A stretch of 64,000 nucleotides of DNA. It comes from Maratus speciosus (lineage: Eukaryota; Arthropoda; Arachnida; Araneae; Salticidae). Below the pieces are notes generated by a model. It had not been told where the DNA came from. It made no database searches and saw only the letters and a program-made list of their open reading frames with translations. Below, in pieces: positions 56,446 through 64,000 of this stretch. A program made the translations under genes and the position numbers. The first letter of the stretch is position 1. Each line of letters begins with the position of its first letter. The stretch lies in assembly GCA_963932465.1 (NCBI GenBank), contig OZ010794.1:448214502-448278501 (forward strand). The letters run 5' to 3'.

Positions 56446-57110
56446 AACACTTTCCAATCCTTTGATAAGTGTTTATGAATTCGGTTTGTCTATCTGCCTG
56501 TCCGTCTGTTCGTGCTCTAGCTGGCGTAAATATAGTCCGATTGTCATGAAATTGATATATGGTATTGGGGTTTACTATGGCATGTTCTGTATTGAAAATG
56601 AAGTGTTTAGCATTTTCGGTTCACTTACAGGGATACTAAAAAAATTCCGTTACATTGCGGTCTATGGGGGAAAATCGTTTACGGAGTATTTTTCTAATAT
56701 TACACTATTTTAAACATATTGAAATTGATATATATCACTGAGGTATACTATAAGGTTCTTATTGTAGAATATGGCGGGCATAGTCCATTTACAGGGACAC
56801 ACAAAAGAATCTGGCTACAGAAGAAAATTAACAATAATTGAACTATTGAAACCTATGAACAATAATTGTTGGAAGTGCATTTTCAGTTCTGGTATGCGTT
56901 TTTAAATTTAACTATTATTTAAATATTACTTGGTGTTTATAAATTCTATAAGTCATACACAGGTCCGCACAAAATTTCTCAACAAGATCCGTTTATTTGC
57001 GGAAATTCCTGAAATGAAATTTTCAGCTGAGCTATACGTTTAATTGAACTAACGTATAGCATACTATGTAGTATACATACATATCCACAGATCTCATACA
57101 GGGCAGCTGA
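56446..57110 (+). repeat. Family 3 dispersed repeat, copy d, most complete
   Basis: A short inverted pair (AACACTT and AAGTGTT, 56446-56474), then GAATTCGGTTTGTC, a CTGTCCGTCTG stretch, then about three units carrying GGGATACTAAAAAAATTCC, GGGACACACAAAAGAATCTG and CAGGTCCGCACAAAATTTC, ending CATACAGGGCAGCTG. The order pairing motif, CTGT/CCGT stretch and tandem units parallels families 1 and 2. Confidence 0.7.
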
Positions 57111-57411
57111 AAAAGTGCCTCTGAAAAGTTTAATAATCTTTGTAGCATGGCTCATTTCAATAACAGCGCTTTAATCACAGCTGCTTTCTGCAATTAAATG
57201 TTAGCCCCTTAACAGGTTTGCCCGTACACCGTATGTGCAAGAAGAGTTTGCTTGTTTCGCATCTAAAAGTTTTTTGACACCACTAATTTTAAACAGCAAT
57301 ATTAGCTTTATTCAGTGGCACGCATTTCGATTATATAAGGCAAATATTTTAGTACGGTAAAAGTGGCGTATAGTCCTTATTTTTAGTTTATTGTGTCAAA
57401 AACATTTAACC
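57111..57411. other. Spacer
   Basis: No feature recognised. Confidence 0.5.
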
Positions 57412-57419
57412 CCTTAAGA

Positions 57420-58041
57420 CAGTGTTTCTCAACCTGTGTGCCGCGAGGGTTTTTGACAAATAATTAAAATTGCATGGTATTGTATCAACGATACATTTTC
57501 TATTTATCATATGCTATATTTCTTGTTCACTCCTTTCTCCTTATTAGCCTTCCCATTCGTAATTTGCAAGACACTAAGTTTAACAAAAACGGAAAAAGAA
57601 CAACTCATTGATTTGAGAAACTATAAGTTTTATTATTCAACATTCTTCGATAAAAATGTGTGTCCGTTTTGGCTCTCTGTGAAAAATTTGTACCCTACAA
57701 CAGCTTGAAAGCTATTAAAATTATTCTGCCTTTTGCATCTTCATGATTCTGGGAATTTGTATTTTCAGCATTGACAGAAATCCAGTCCAAAAAGTGAAAA
57801 TGACTTCTAAAAGTTGACAATGAAATGCGAAGTTGTCTGCGACTTTGGAACCTCGTTTTCATTGAATTTGCGCAAGAAAATAGGCTCAATCTTCTCATTG
57901 AAAACTTTTTGTAAATAAATAAATATATATATACTATATATTGTATCATACAACTTTTACATTTTTTATATACAGGTGTGTGCCGCAAATAATTCCAGAT
58001 ATTTTTAGCGTGCCACCAATAAAACAAGGTTGAGAAACACT
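57420..58041 (+). mobile_element. hAT element, internally deleted, near-perfect 8-bp duplication
   Basis: CAGTGTTTCTCAACCT opens at 57420 and the same sequence, reversed, closes at 58041. Outside octamers CCTTAAGA (57412-57419) and CCGTAAGA (58042-58049) agree at 7 of 8. CAGTGTTTCTCAACC is a classic hAT terminus. The interior is the 3' part of a transposase gene. Confidence 0.92.
57511..57914 (+). pseudogene. hAT transposase C-terminal fragment
   Basis: The first frame (57511-57708) includes LTKTEKEQLIDLRNYKF and CPFWLSVKNLYPTTA. A one-base shift at 57708 continues AIKIILPFASS, stop, FWEFVFSALTEIQSKK, then LLKVDNEMRSCLRLWNL and IEFAQENR, ending at TAA 57914. The pattern FW.SVKN.YP...ALKILLPFAT.YLCE.GFSAM..IKTKKRNRL....MR is that of the hAT C-terminal dimerisation region in ZBED/FAM200-like transposases. 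Three or more in-frame stops are present. The BED finger and the DDE core are missing. It lies wholly within the 57420-58041 element. Confidence 0.85.
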
Positions 58042-58055
58042 GCCGTAAGAGGTTA

Positions 58056-58256
58056 ACATCTTCGTGACAAGCGTCCTTTTCAGAATTTTTAATCTTTTAT
58101 CACCGGTTTTTCAAAACAGAAATTTTTCACTACTATAATCGCAGAATTGCTTTAATTAAATAAAGCAAAATTTTCAATCAAAAGTTACTGGTAAGAATAA
58201 TCAAGGATTCAGAGCACTTTATGCGTTACGTATACGTGACGCTCGTCGCGAAGAGG
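58056..58256. mobile_element. 201-bp piggyBac-type MITE, TTAA flanks
   Basis: CATCTTCGTGACAAGCGTC at 58056 and CCTCTTCGCGACGAGCGTC reversed at 58256 match at 16 of 19, with TTAA outside each (58052-58055, 58257-58260). It sits only a few bases from the hAT duplication at 58042-58049. Confidence 0.82.
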
Positions 58257-58260
58257 TTAA

Positions 58261-58792
58261 TGCGCAAATGGAATTTTAATCACAACATTGTGTGGTAACC
58301 TTAAAAAGGTCTAGACTAAATCACAGCCCACTGAATACTAAGCCTACGCGCTGGTTCGAAAAATGCCTGTAGTACGGGGACTTTTCTCAGTCTTTGAATA
58401 GTGCCTTGAGTTTGGCTACCACTATTTTCGAATAGTAAACTTCGCCTTATTTTTATGCAATTAAATAAGACTAATAATTAGCTATTCGTTAATAGTAAAG
58501 TTCCATAATAGGTTTTGTCTTCTTTTAAAACAAGAATTTAACTTTCTTCAAGATTTAGAAAAACTGCTATCTCGCCGGCGTTAAACACTTTCCTTGAATC
58601 TTCAAGTATCGAGTGAAGGACTTTTTTTAATAATGAGCAGTGGGCCTCGTCCAACCATTTCAGCAGTTTTTCTTCATTAATACAGCTCTTGTTGCTGTTA
58701 AATTTTGAGCTACTCGACACGGAATTGTTGGATTTCTTGACAAAAATACTAAACTATTACGCTCTTGTCTTTTAGCCATAAAATGGTTTTTC
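58261..58792. other. Spacer
   Basis: No gene or repeat recognised. The 60-codon minus-strand frame 58538-58720 has no domain. Confidence 0.45.
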
Positions 58793-58804
58793 CCGATCCC
58801 GTTC

Positions 58805-59045
58805 GTCCCCATCAGTGGCTGAGAGGTTCTGCTCTCGAAGCTGGTAGACGGGAGGTGCTGGGCTCGAACCCAATCGCGCCCGTCGGCCTAACCGTTTCGG
58901 AGTTTTCGTGGTTTTCTTCGAAACCTTGGATTTCCATGCGTGAATACGGGTTAGGTTCCCTTAGAAAGACCCCCACGAGGGCACTCCCCCTAGGGCCACT
59001 ACCCCTCGTCTTGATAAAATCGACCGTCAAAAATCAAAAATCAAT
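58805..59045 (+). mobile_element. tRNA-derived SINE, copy B, 12-bp target duplication
   Basis: Plus-strand copy of the 31638-31873 SINE: A box TGGCTGAGAGG, B box GGCTCGAACCC, then body with TTTTCGTGGTTTTCTTCGA and GGTTCCCTTAGAAAG, ending GTCAAAAATCAAAAATC. CCGATCCCGTTC is duplicated on both sides (58793-58804, 59046-59057). Plus- and minus-strand open frames across it are not genes. Confidence 0.93.
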
Positions 59046-59057
59046 CCGATCCCGTTC

Positions 59058-59245
59058 CTTAAATAAAAAATAAGCACAATAAATGAATTATGCGTATCGA
59101 TTTTAGTCACATTAAAGCAAAAAGTACTAACAGCCAGGCCGCAAACCGTGTTGTCTAATCTGCCTATTTTTCTATAAGGAAATTTCGAGTTCACTTCACA
59201 CCAGAAAAAAATTAATACTAATTTTGCTCTATTTATTCATAAAAC
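59058..59245. other. Short spacer
   Basis: Nothing recognised. Confidence 0.5.
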
Positions 59246-59475
59246 AGCTTTCTATCTATATTATAAAAGGCAAACGTATCCCTGCGTAATCCTAACGTCA
59301 TTTTGACAGTGGCAATACCAGACGATTAAATGTAGCTTTTATTAACTTTATTGCAAGTTTTTTAAACTTCTAAAATGCGATACAGTTATCAAGCAAATTG
59401 AGATATGGTATTCAAACAATTTTTTTCCCCTCTTCGACGATGTAAAAATTAAAAATGTGCGACATTTTGAGATTT
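59246..59475 (+). repeat. Dispersed repeat H, copy 3
   Basis: TCTATATTATAAAAGGCAAA and CGTATCCCTGCGTAATC match the start of copy 1 at 22437, followed by TTTTTTAAACTTCTAAAATGCGA and AATTAAAAATGTGCGACA. Confidence 0.65.
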
Positions 59476-59969
59476 GTTTTTAATTATCTTGTAGTAATAT
59501 TAATTTTAGCATATTTCTTTTTTATTTGAAACAAGATTATTTCATTTTGTCATTTTTCTTATAATGTTTTGAAATATGATAAACAGACATTTGTTTTTGT
59601 TTCTGAAAAATTTAAATAATGATTTTAGTTATGAAAAACCAATGCTTTATTTTGTAAGTGAAAAGTGTGGGCTAATTGCCTCAGACATTGATCAAGAAAA
59701 TTTAAAGGAGCGTTTACTTATGTTTTGTGTAAATGCAAAAGATAGCTGACTGAAATCTGAACGAAAATTAGATCGTTTTAGTAATAAAAACTATTCTTCA
59801 CTTCAGTGTTCCCATAAAGTTGGTAATGAGCTTAAACCATTTGCAGTTGAAAATGTGCAGAAATCAACATCAGGAAAATCTTTTTCAGATGTAACCGAAA
59901 CTCATGAAAGAAGACTAACTCAAAGTTTCAGAGAGGATACTTCAGGAGAACCTAAATTAAGAAGAATCA

Positions 59970-60530
59970 AAGAGCAAATTTCAACCCGAATTCAGAAAAG
60001 AATTAGGTTTACTAATAGATCTTGTTAAACGGGGAAGTGGTTTGACACACGATGGAAACACTGCAAGGACATTTTTTGCTGAGTTTAAAAAGACAGCTGA
60101 AATCACTAGATTGGATAAAGAACTTATTAAACGTTTTGCCATTATAATGGTGATCGCCTGTCACGAAGGAATTAATGCCGAAAAATTTGGCAATTCTGCA
60201 CTGGGAACAGCTAAACAATGAGCCTCAAAGTACCGTTGGTATTTTTATGCCAGGATCTGTACATAATTACTAATTCATGAAAAGGTTATGATTACAAATT
60301 TTGATGTTCCAATTGGATAATTATCGGAAGAAGCTAGCGAAGCTCGAAATAAAGAGTTTCGAACGTACCGGGAGTCTCATAAGAGAAAAATAAGTCGAAG
60401 AGCATCTAACGAAGACTTATTGCTCCATTTGCTAATAACATCTGACGGTTTGATTTCCAGTATTAGACACAAAATAAAAAATGTTCAAAGGAACAGAAAA
60501 TTTCTAGAAGCATTGGGTCTTTTACTTTAA
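59970..60530 (+). pseudogene. Transib-type (RAG1-like) transposase, C-terminal relic
   Basis: Frame 59970-60221: FRKELGLLIDLVKRGSG, then THDGNTARTFFAEF, EITRLDKELIKRF, INAEKFGNSALGTAKQ, then stop. After a shift, FMPGSVHN near 60242, then LLIHEKVMITNFDVPIG, stop, LSEEASEARNKEFRTYRESH, KRKISRRASNEDLLLHLLIT and SDGLISSIRHK, ending at TAA 60528-60530. The order GLLID..K.G.G..NDGNTAR.FF, ITG.D..LI.RF, WYYMP.S.HK.LIHG and LSEEA.EARNK.F..YR..H.RK.SR is the C-terminal core I associate with Transib transposases, relatives of RAG1. More decayed coding is visible upstream (about 59880-59969). At least two frameshifts and two stops. Confidence 0.8.
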
Positions 60531-61320
60531 AATATAACACTTTATCACTGACATAGCACCGTTATCCATTTATTAGAGTACATTTAACCCTCTGAGAGCC
60601 TTTGCGCTTTTCAGCATTTTAATGTAAAAGTTTATATAACCCTAGATACGAGTATATTACATTTAATTTCGAAGTTTAATGTTAAATTTGTTTTTTACAT
60701 CATTTCATACTAGAAATTTCTTACAGTATAATCTTCTTAAAAAAATATTTTTGTGTACAACCAATTTAACATGTTTTCTGGAAACGGAAAATTACGTAAT
60801 AGCCGCTTCAAGTCCATTTATTTCGAAAACGCGCAGGTTTGCGCAAAAAATCCTCTGTACCACATTAAAATATTGGCTTTCAGGAATACCAGCATGTGTT
60901 TGAAATTTTAAACAACTTTAAACAATTTAACTTACGTAATTTTAAAGATTATGAATCCGTTAATTCTATATGTGTTGTTCATAATGTAGAAGGAGACATA
61001 AAATTCAATCAAAATGTAGTCAGTAGTGATTTAAAATGTGTTTCAAGAAATTAATAATGATATTTTAAATGAGTTATTAGTAGAGGCTTCTTGGGTTTTA
61101 ATTCTGAGCACAGCAAAAAGTCACTAAAATTTGCAGAAAAATTCCTCTGCTGAAAGATGTATATTCCGAGCTATACAAATACGATATAATTTTGTATAAT
61201 TTAAAAAATGAACATATATTCGTATTTTGTAGATATTTTTTAAAAATATTTCATTGCAAAAAATTAGTTTTTTAATGATTATTTTTTGACTCTATGTTCG
61301 CATTTTCTTAAGGATTGATC
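60531..61320. other. AT-rich spacer, possibly the Transib 3' flank
   Basis: No gene. It ends at CACTGTG (61321-61327), which fits the Transib/RSS-like heptamer, followed by CGCCG, but no matching left end was found. Confidence 0.4.
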
Positions 61321-61327
61321 CACTGTG

Positions 61328-62034
61328 CGCCGGTTCTTTGTATGTATGTACGTACCTATATGAACGTATGTACGTAACGCGATAACTCTTGATAGAAATA
61401 TCCGATTTCCTTCAAAATTTTTCTAGGTTAATTCTGATAAGGCGCTTCCCTGATTAGTTTTGGGGGATCATTGGTTAAGTATAAAGGGGGAACGGGGATA
61501 ACCCTCCCCTTAACTTAGATAAATGGGGTTTTCATGCAGAATAATCAGATTTACTTCAAATTTGGTATACCGGTTAATTCTGATAATGCGCTTCCCTGGT
61601 TAGATTTGAAGGTTCATTGTTTAAGTCTAAAGGGGAGGGAGGGGGCTAATACCCCCTTAATTTAGATAAATGGATTTCTCAATCCGATTTGCTTCAAATT
61701 TAATATACCGGTTTATTCTGAGAACGCACTTCCCAGATTAGATTTGAAAGTTCATTAGTTAAATATAAAGGGGGGAAGGGGGGGGCTAATACCCCCGCAA
61801 CTTAGATAAATGAGTTTTTCTATCCGATTCGTTTCAAATTTGGTATACCAGTTTATTTCGATAATGCGCTTCCCTGATAACATTTGGAGGCTCATTGGTA
61901 AAGTATATCCCCCCACCCCACCGTTTCGTTTATTTTTCGAGAGGCCTTATTCTTTGAAATAAGAGTATAATATACAATTAGTGTAGCCTGAGAGCTCTAT
62001 GTCATCAGTTTAACTGGGCACTTTTCTCTTGTAT
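61328..62034 (+). mobile_element. Family 1 element, copy 3, hairpin missing
   Basis: Starts at CGCCGGTTCTTTGTATGTAT (compare GCCCGTCGGTTCTGTATG in other copies), then the TGTA/CGTA microsatellite, ACTCTTGATAGAAATATCCG, four units with CTTCCC near 61445, 61590, 61728 and 61868, and the tail TAATATACAATTAGTGTAG..CATCAGTTTAACTGGGCAC. The head hairpin is replaced by unrelated sequence. Confidence 0.82.
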
Positions 62035-62319
62035 TAAATTAAAATTCGAAAGTGTCTATTATTGGTACAGTATCCCCTACCGATGCCGTTGCTTTATATA
62101 ATATACAAATATTTTATTAGAGTATTTATGGTTTCAATTTAAATTTTCTTTCGAAAAAAAAAAAATACAGGGTGTCTCCGAATTCATGGGCCAAACTGTA
62201 AGGCAAGGTTAAGTTCACATAAAGAAGCGATTTTGGTATAGCAATGCGGAGTGGGAAGTTCTGCCGAGAAACAAAAAATGCGGAGGAAATAAAAACGAGC
62301 GTTTTTATTGACGTAATAC

Positions 62320-62392
62320 TTACAGTAAGTGCTCAAATGTGCCACTGGCAGAGTCTAGCAAGTGATTGGCGTACCTTTTCGCAGATTCCAAG
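62320..62392 (-). pseudogene. Tc1-like transposase tail, minus strand
   Basis: Joining across the hAT insertion (using 63020-63050), the minus strand reads VAANVRETLGICEKVRQSL and ARLCQ, then in a shifted frame GTFEHLL with stop at 62320-62322. The pattern EKVR.SLARRCQ...FEHLL is a common C-terminus of arthropod Tc1/IS630-type transposases. It is frameshifted and interrupted. Confidence 0.55.
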
Positions 62393-63011
62393 CAGTAGCG
62401 CCAACTTTTCAAAAATAATGGGTTGGCTTAAAAATTTTTGAATAAAGTAACACCTATAATTTTTTCCCTTGTGTGTATGTGTGTGGAGAGAGAGAGATAG
62501 GGGAGGAGCGAATTACTAAAGATAATTCGAAATTAAATTATGTTTTTTTCTAAGAAATTTTCTTAATTATAATTTAATAATAATTTTACAAATAATTTTA
62601 TTAAATTATATTCTTATAAGTTCTTCCTTATAATTGCATTAATATTTATTTTAAATAACATTGGAATTGCTAACAATTGAAAGTGCAAAAAGCTAAATGT
62701 CAAGAAAAGCATATATTTGAGTCACCTAAGTGCTTTATCAATTCAAGACATTAAAACAGACGGCAAAATATGCAGGAAATTTGTTTTCGCGAGAAATTTA
62801 ATTATACATGTGGTGAAGAGGTTTTCCGCGCTCCTGCAAGTATAGTTTATGTCCTTACTGAGAATGTTATTAAGTCCCAAATTCCATTTCAGCGATTAAA
62901 TAATAATAATAAAATAAATTGTGAATCAAATCAATTGAAATTGGGTGGATGTAGAGGTCAAATTATTGGGTGGGCTCGCGCCCCATGGGCCCATACAAGT
63001 TGGCGCCACTG
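62393..63011. mobile_element. 619-bp hAT-type element, perfect 8-bp duplication ATTCCAAG
   Basis: CAGTAGCGCCAACTT opens at 62393 and the right end reversed reads CAGTGGCGCCAACTT. ATTCCAAG lies exactly outside both ends (62385-62392, 63012-63019). The 80-codon frame 62770-63012 has no recognised domain. The GT-rich and GA-rich runs near 62475-62500 are simple repeats. Confidence 0.92.
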
Positions 63012-63019
63012 ATTCCAAG

Positions 63020-63150
63020 TGTTTCACGAACATTTGCAGCAACTACTGAAAGTCTTGCAATCAGATCCTAATCAAAGTCAACGGGTATCTGAGACATCTG
63101 GAACTCTCGAGAAGGTACGCAAATCACTTGCAAGACGCTGCCAGGTAGGT
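63020..63150 (+). pseudogene. Tc1-like transposase tail, plus strand
   Basis: The frame reads HEHLQQLLKVLQSDPNQSQ, then RVSETSGTLEKVRKSLARRC, then Q, after which it leaves the family pattern. EKVRKSLARRCQ matches the minus-strand fragment at 62320-62392, in opposite orientation. Confidence 0.55.
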
Positions 63151-63180
63151 ATGGGTCAGTATCTGAAAACTGGACAATTT

Positions 63181-63630
63181 CCCTCCAGAATTTTAATTTT
63201 TTTGAATTAATGTACCAACTTCCAAATACAATTATATACTATGATACATGTTTTTTAATTTGATTGTTGTTATATTTTGAGATCAAGGAAGTATATTTTA
63301 TGCGTAAGATAAACTTTTTGGAAGAAAGTATCTGTTAACACCATAATCAGTGTCTAATAATTGGGACTGAGATGATGGGGACTGAGGTGATGTTTTTGTC
63401 TTAACAGATGAACAGCCATTTTATTGATTCATTTTGAACACATGCAAATGATTAAATATTCCATGTGACATTTGTATGTTACGTAAATAAAGTTGCAATA
63501 AGCTTTTTTTTTTTTTATAGATAAAAAGTTAAATATGGGGACATGAATGATGCTATAAAAAAATACTCATCCCTTTTCAGAACAAAAACTAAATATTTCT
63601 AAAAATGAAACAATCAGAAGAACAACTTAC
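63181..63630. other. AT-rich spacer with repeated GGGACTGAGATGATGG
   Basis: GGGACTGAGATGATGG and GGGACTGAGGTGATG lie in tandem at 63363-63392. Related strings occur at 63728 and 63919. The meaning is unknown. Confidence 0.45.
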
Positions 63631-63703
63631 CTTCATCCATGGTGGATAGTTGAACTGTAGTTGCTGGTGCAATGGAAATAATTCTGCCAGCACCACCTAG
63701 TAT
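63631..63703 (-). CDS. Candidate internal exon of an unidentified gene
   Basis: On the minus strand a 73-nt open segment runs from an AG acceptor (AG at 63704-63705) to a strong donor: AAG then GTAAGTTG (63623-63630). Upstream of the acceptor, CTAAC in CCCTCTAACCACAC is a good branch-point candidate about two dozen bases away. Translation from the acceptor is ILGGAGRIISIAPATTVQLS, then TMDE plus one base, 24 codons without a stop. The string CCACCATGGATGAAG inside it would also make a good start-codon context, so it could be a first coding exon instead. No family is recognised. The other exons would be outside or unrecognised in the window. Confidence 0.35.
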
Positions 63704-64000
63704 CTGTTAACTTAAATGTGTGGTTAGAGGGACTGAGATGATGGTCAACCTCAGGGACAAATATATTTACTACAGTATTTTAGTATACAATCTGTACGAG
63801 TAAAAGAGCATTATATTTTCCCATACTGTATATATATAGGTATAAATATATAATAGCAAAAGTTAAAAATATTTATAAAATTTTTACAGCATACATTTAA
63901 TATTGGATATTTGTACCTGGGACAGGGGCTGAAATGATGATTTCGTTTGTTTAAAACTTAAAATTAATTATTTATACATCATCATATGTCCATTTATCAT
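63704..64000. other. AT-rich right edge
   Basis: Contains two more strings related to GGGACTGAGATGATGG (63728, 63919). If the exon at 63631 is real, this is its upstream intron. Confidence 0.4.

Larger units (their letters stand above)
62168..63180. mobile_element. Head-to-head Tc1-like remnant, split by a hAT element
   Basis: Begins ACAGGGTGTCTCCGAATTC. The left part, minus strand, and the right part, plus strand, both encode the tail of the same transposase type, and GGCGTACCTTTTCG..ATTCCA mirrors GGAACTCTCGAGAAGGTACGC. It is therefore an inverted duplication of a gene end. The right terminus was not found. Confidence 0.55.

Noticed and set aside
60575..60605. piggyBac end (TTTAACCCTCTGAGAGCC)
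   Set aside because: No mirrored partner next to TTAA was found downstream.
62770..63012. 80-codon frame inside the 62393-63011 hAT element as transposase
   Set aside because: No hAT motif recognised and the frame runs through the terminal repeat.

Overview
This window is eukaryotic, strongly AT-rich and almost entirely non-genic. I see no intact protein-coding gene: no open frame exceeds about 131 codons. The recognisable protein sequence is broken transposase or retroelement fragments, plus one possible 73-nt exon near the right edge. The mix of DNA transposons (hAT, piggyBac, Tc1/mariner/pogo, a Transib relic), a Penelope-like remnant, tRNA-derived SINEs and elements with a hairpin, a microsatellite and internal tandem repeats fits an arthropod intergenic or heterochromatic region. 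A chelicerate such as a spider is my best guess, but that rests on the general character of the repeats and not on a marker gene.

Layout. 1-640 is a dispersed repeat. 1645-4914 is bounded by a piggyBac-type end pair with TTAA on both sides and holds a nested hAT-like element. 6881-7619 is an inverted-repeat element with a perfect 10-bp target duplication. 7693-10613 is a hAT-type interval with a perfect 8-bp duplication, containing a 9-10 unit tandem-repeat element. 11098-13563 carries an internally deleted transposon and a full-length but broken Tc1-like element. 13735-20560 is one degenerate satellite array whose regular sequence gives pre-insertion references for six nested insertions. 20561-28640 is mostly anonymous AT-rich DNA with small hAT, piggyBac and TA-type elements. 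28669-35583 is a 6.9-kb interval framed by hAT ends with a perfect 8-bp duplication and filled with minisatellites, a SINE and a hairpin-headed element. 35584-43240 has a recent 76-bp duplication, a mariner fragment, a tandem array with a cleanly inserted 171-bp element, and old duplications. 43832-45388 is a large palindrome; 49205-50106 is a second one carrying three tRNA-like copies; 52006-52751 is a third. 55408-55934 looks like a miniature Penelope-like element with inverted ends carrying hammerhead-like cores. 57420-64000 holds hAT, piggyBac, SINE and Transib relics and a head-to-head Tc1-like remnant split by a hAT element.

The parts do not form a pathway. They are a layered record of insertions: many boundaries can be fixed to the base because target duplications survive, or because an uninserted copy of the same repeat exists elsewhere in the window. 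The most unusual items are the three long palindromes, the Penelope-like remnant with ribozyme-like motifs, and repeat families that are unrelated in sequence but share the order hairpin, tetranucleotide microsatellite, tandem array.
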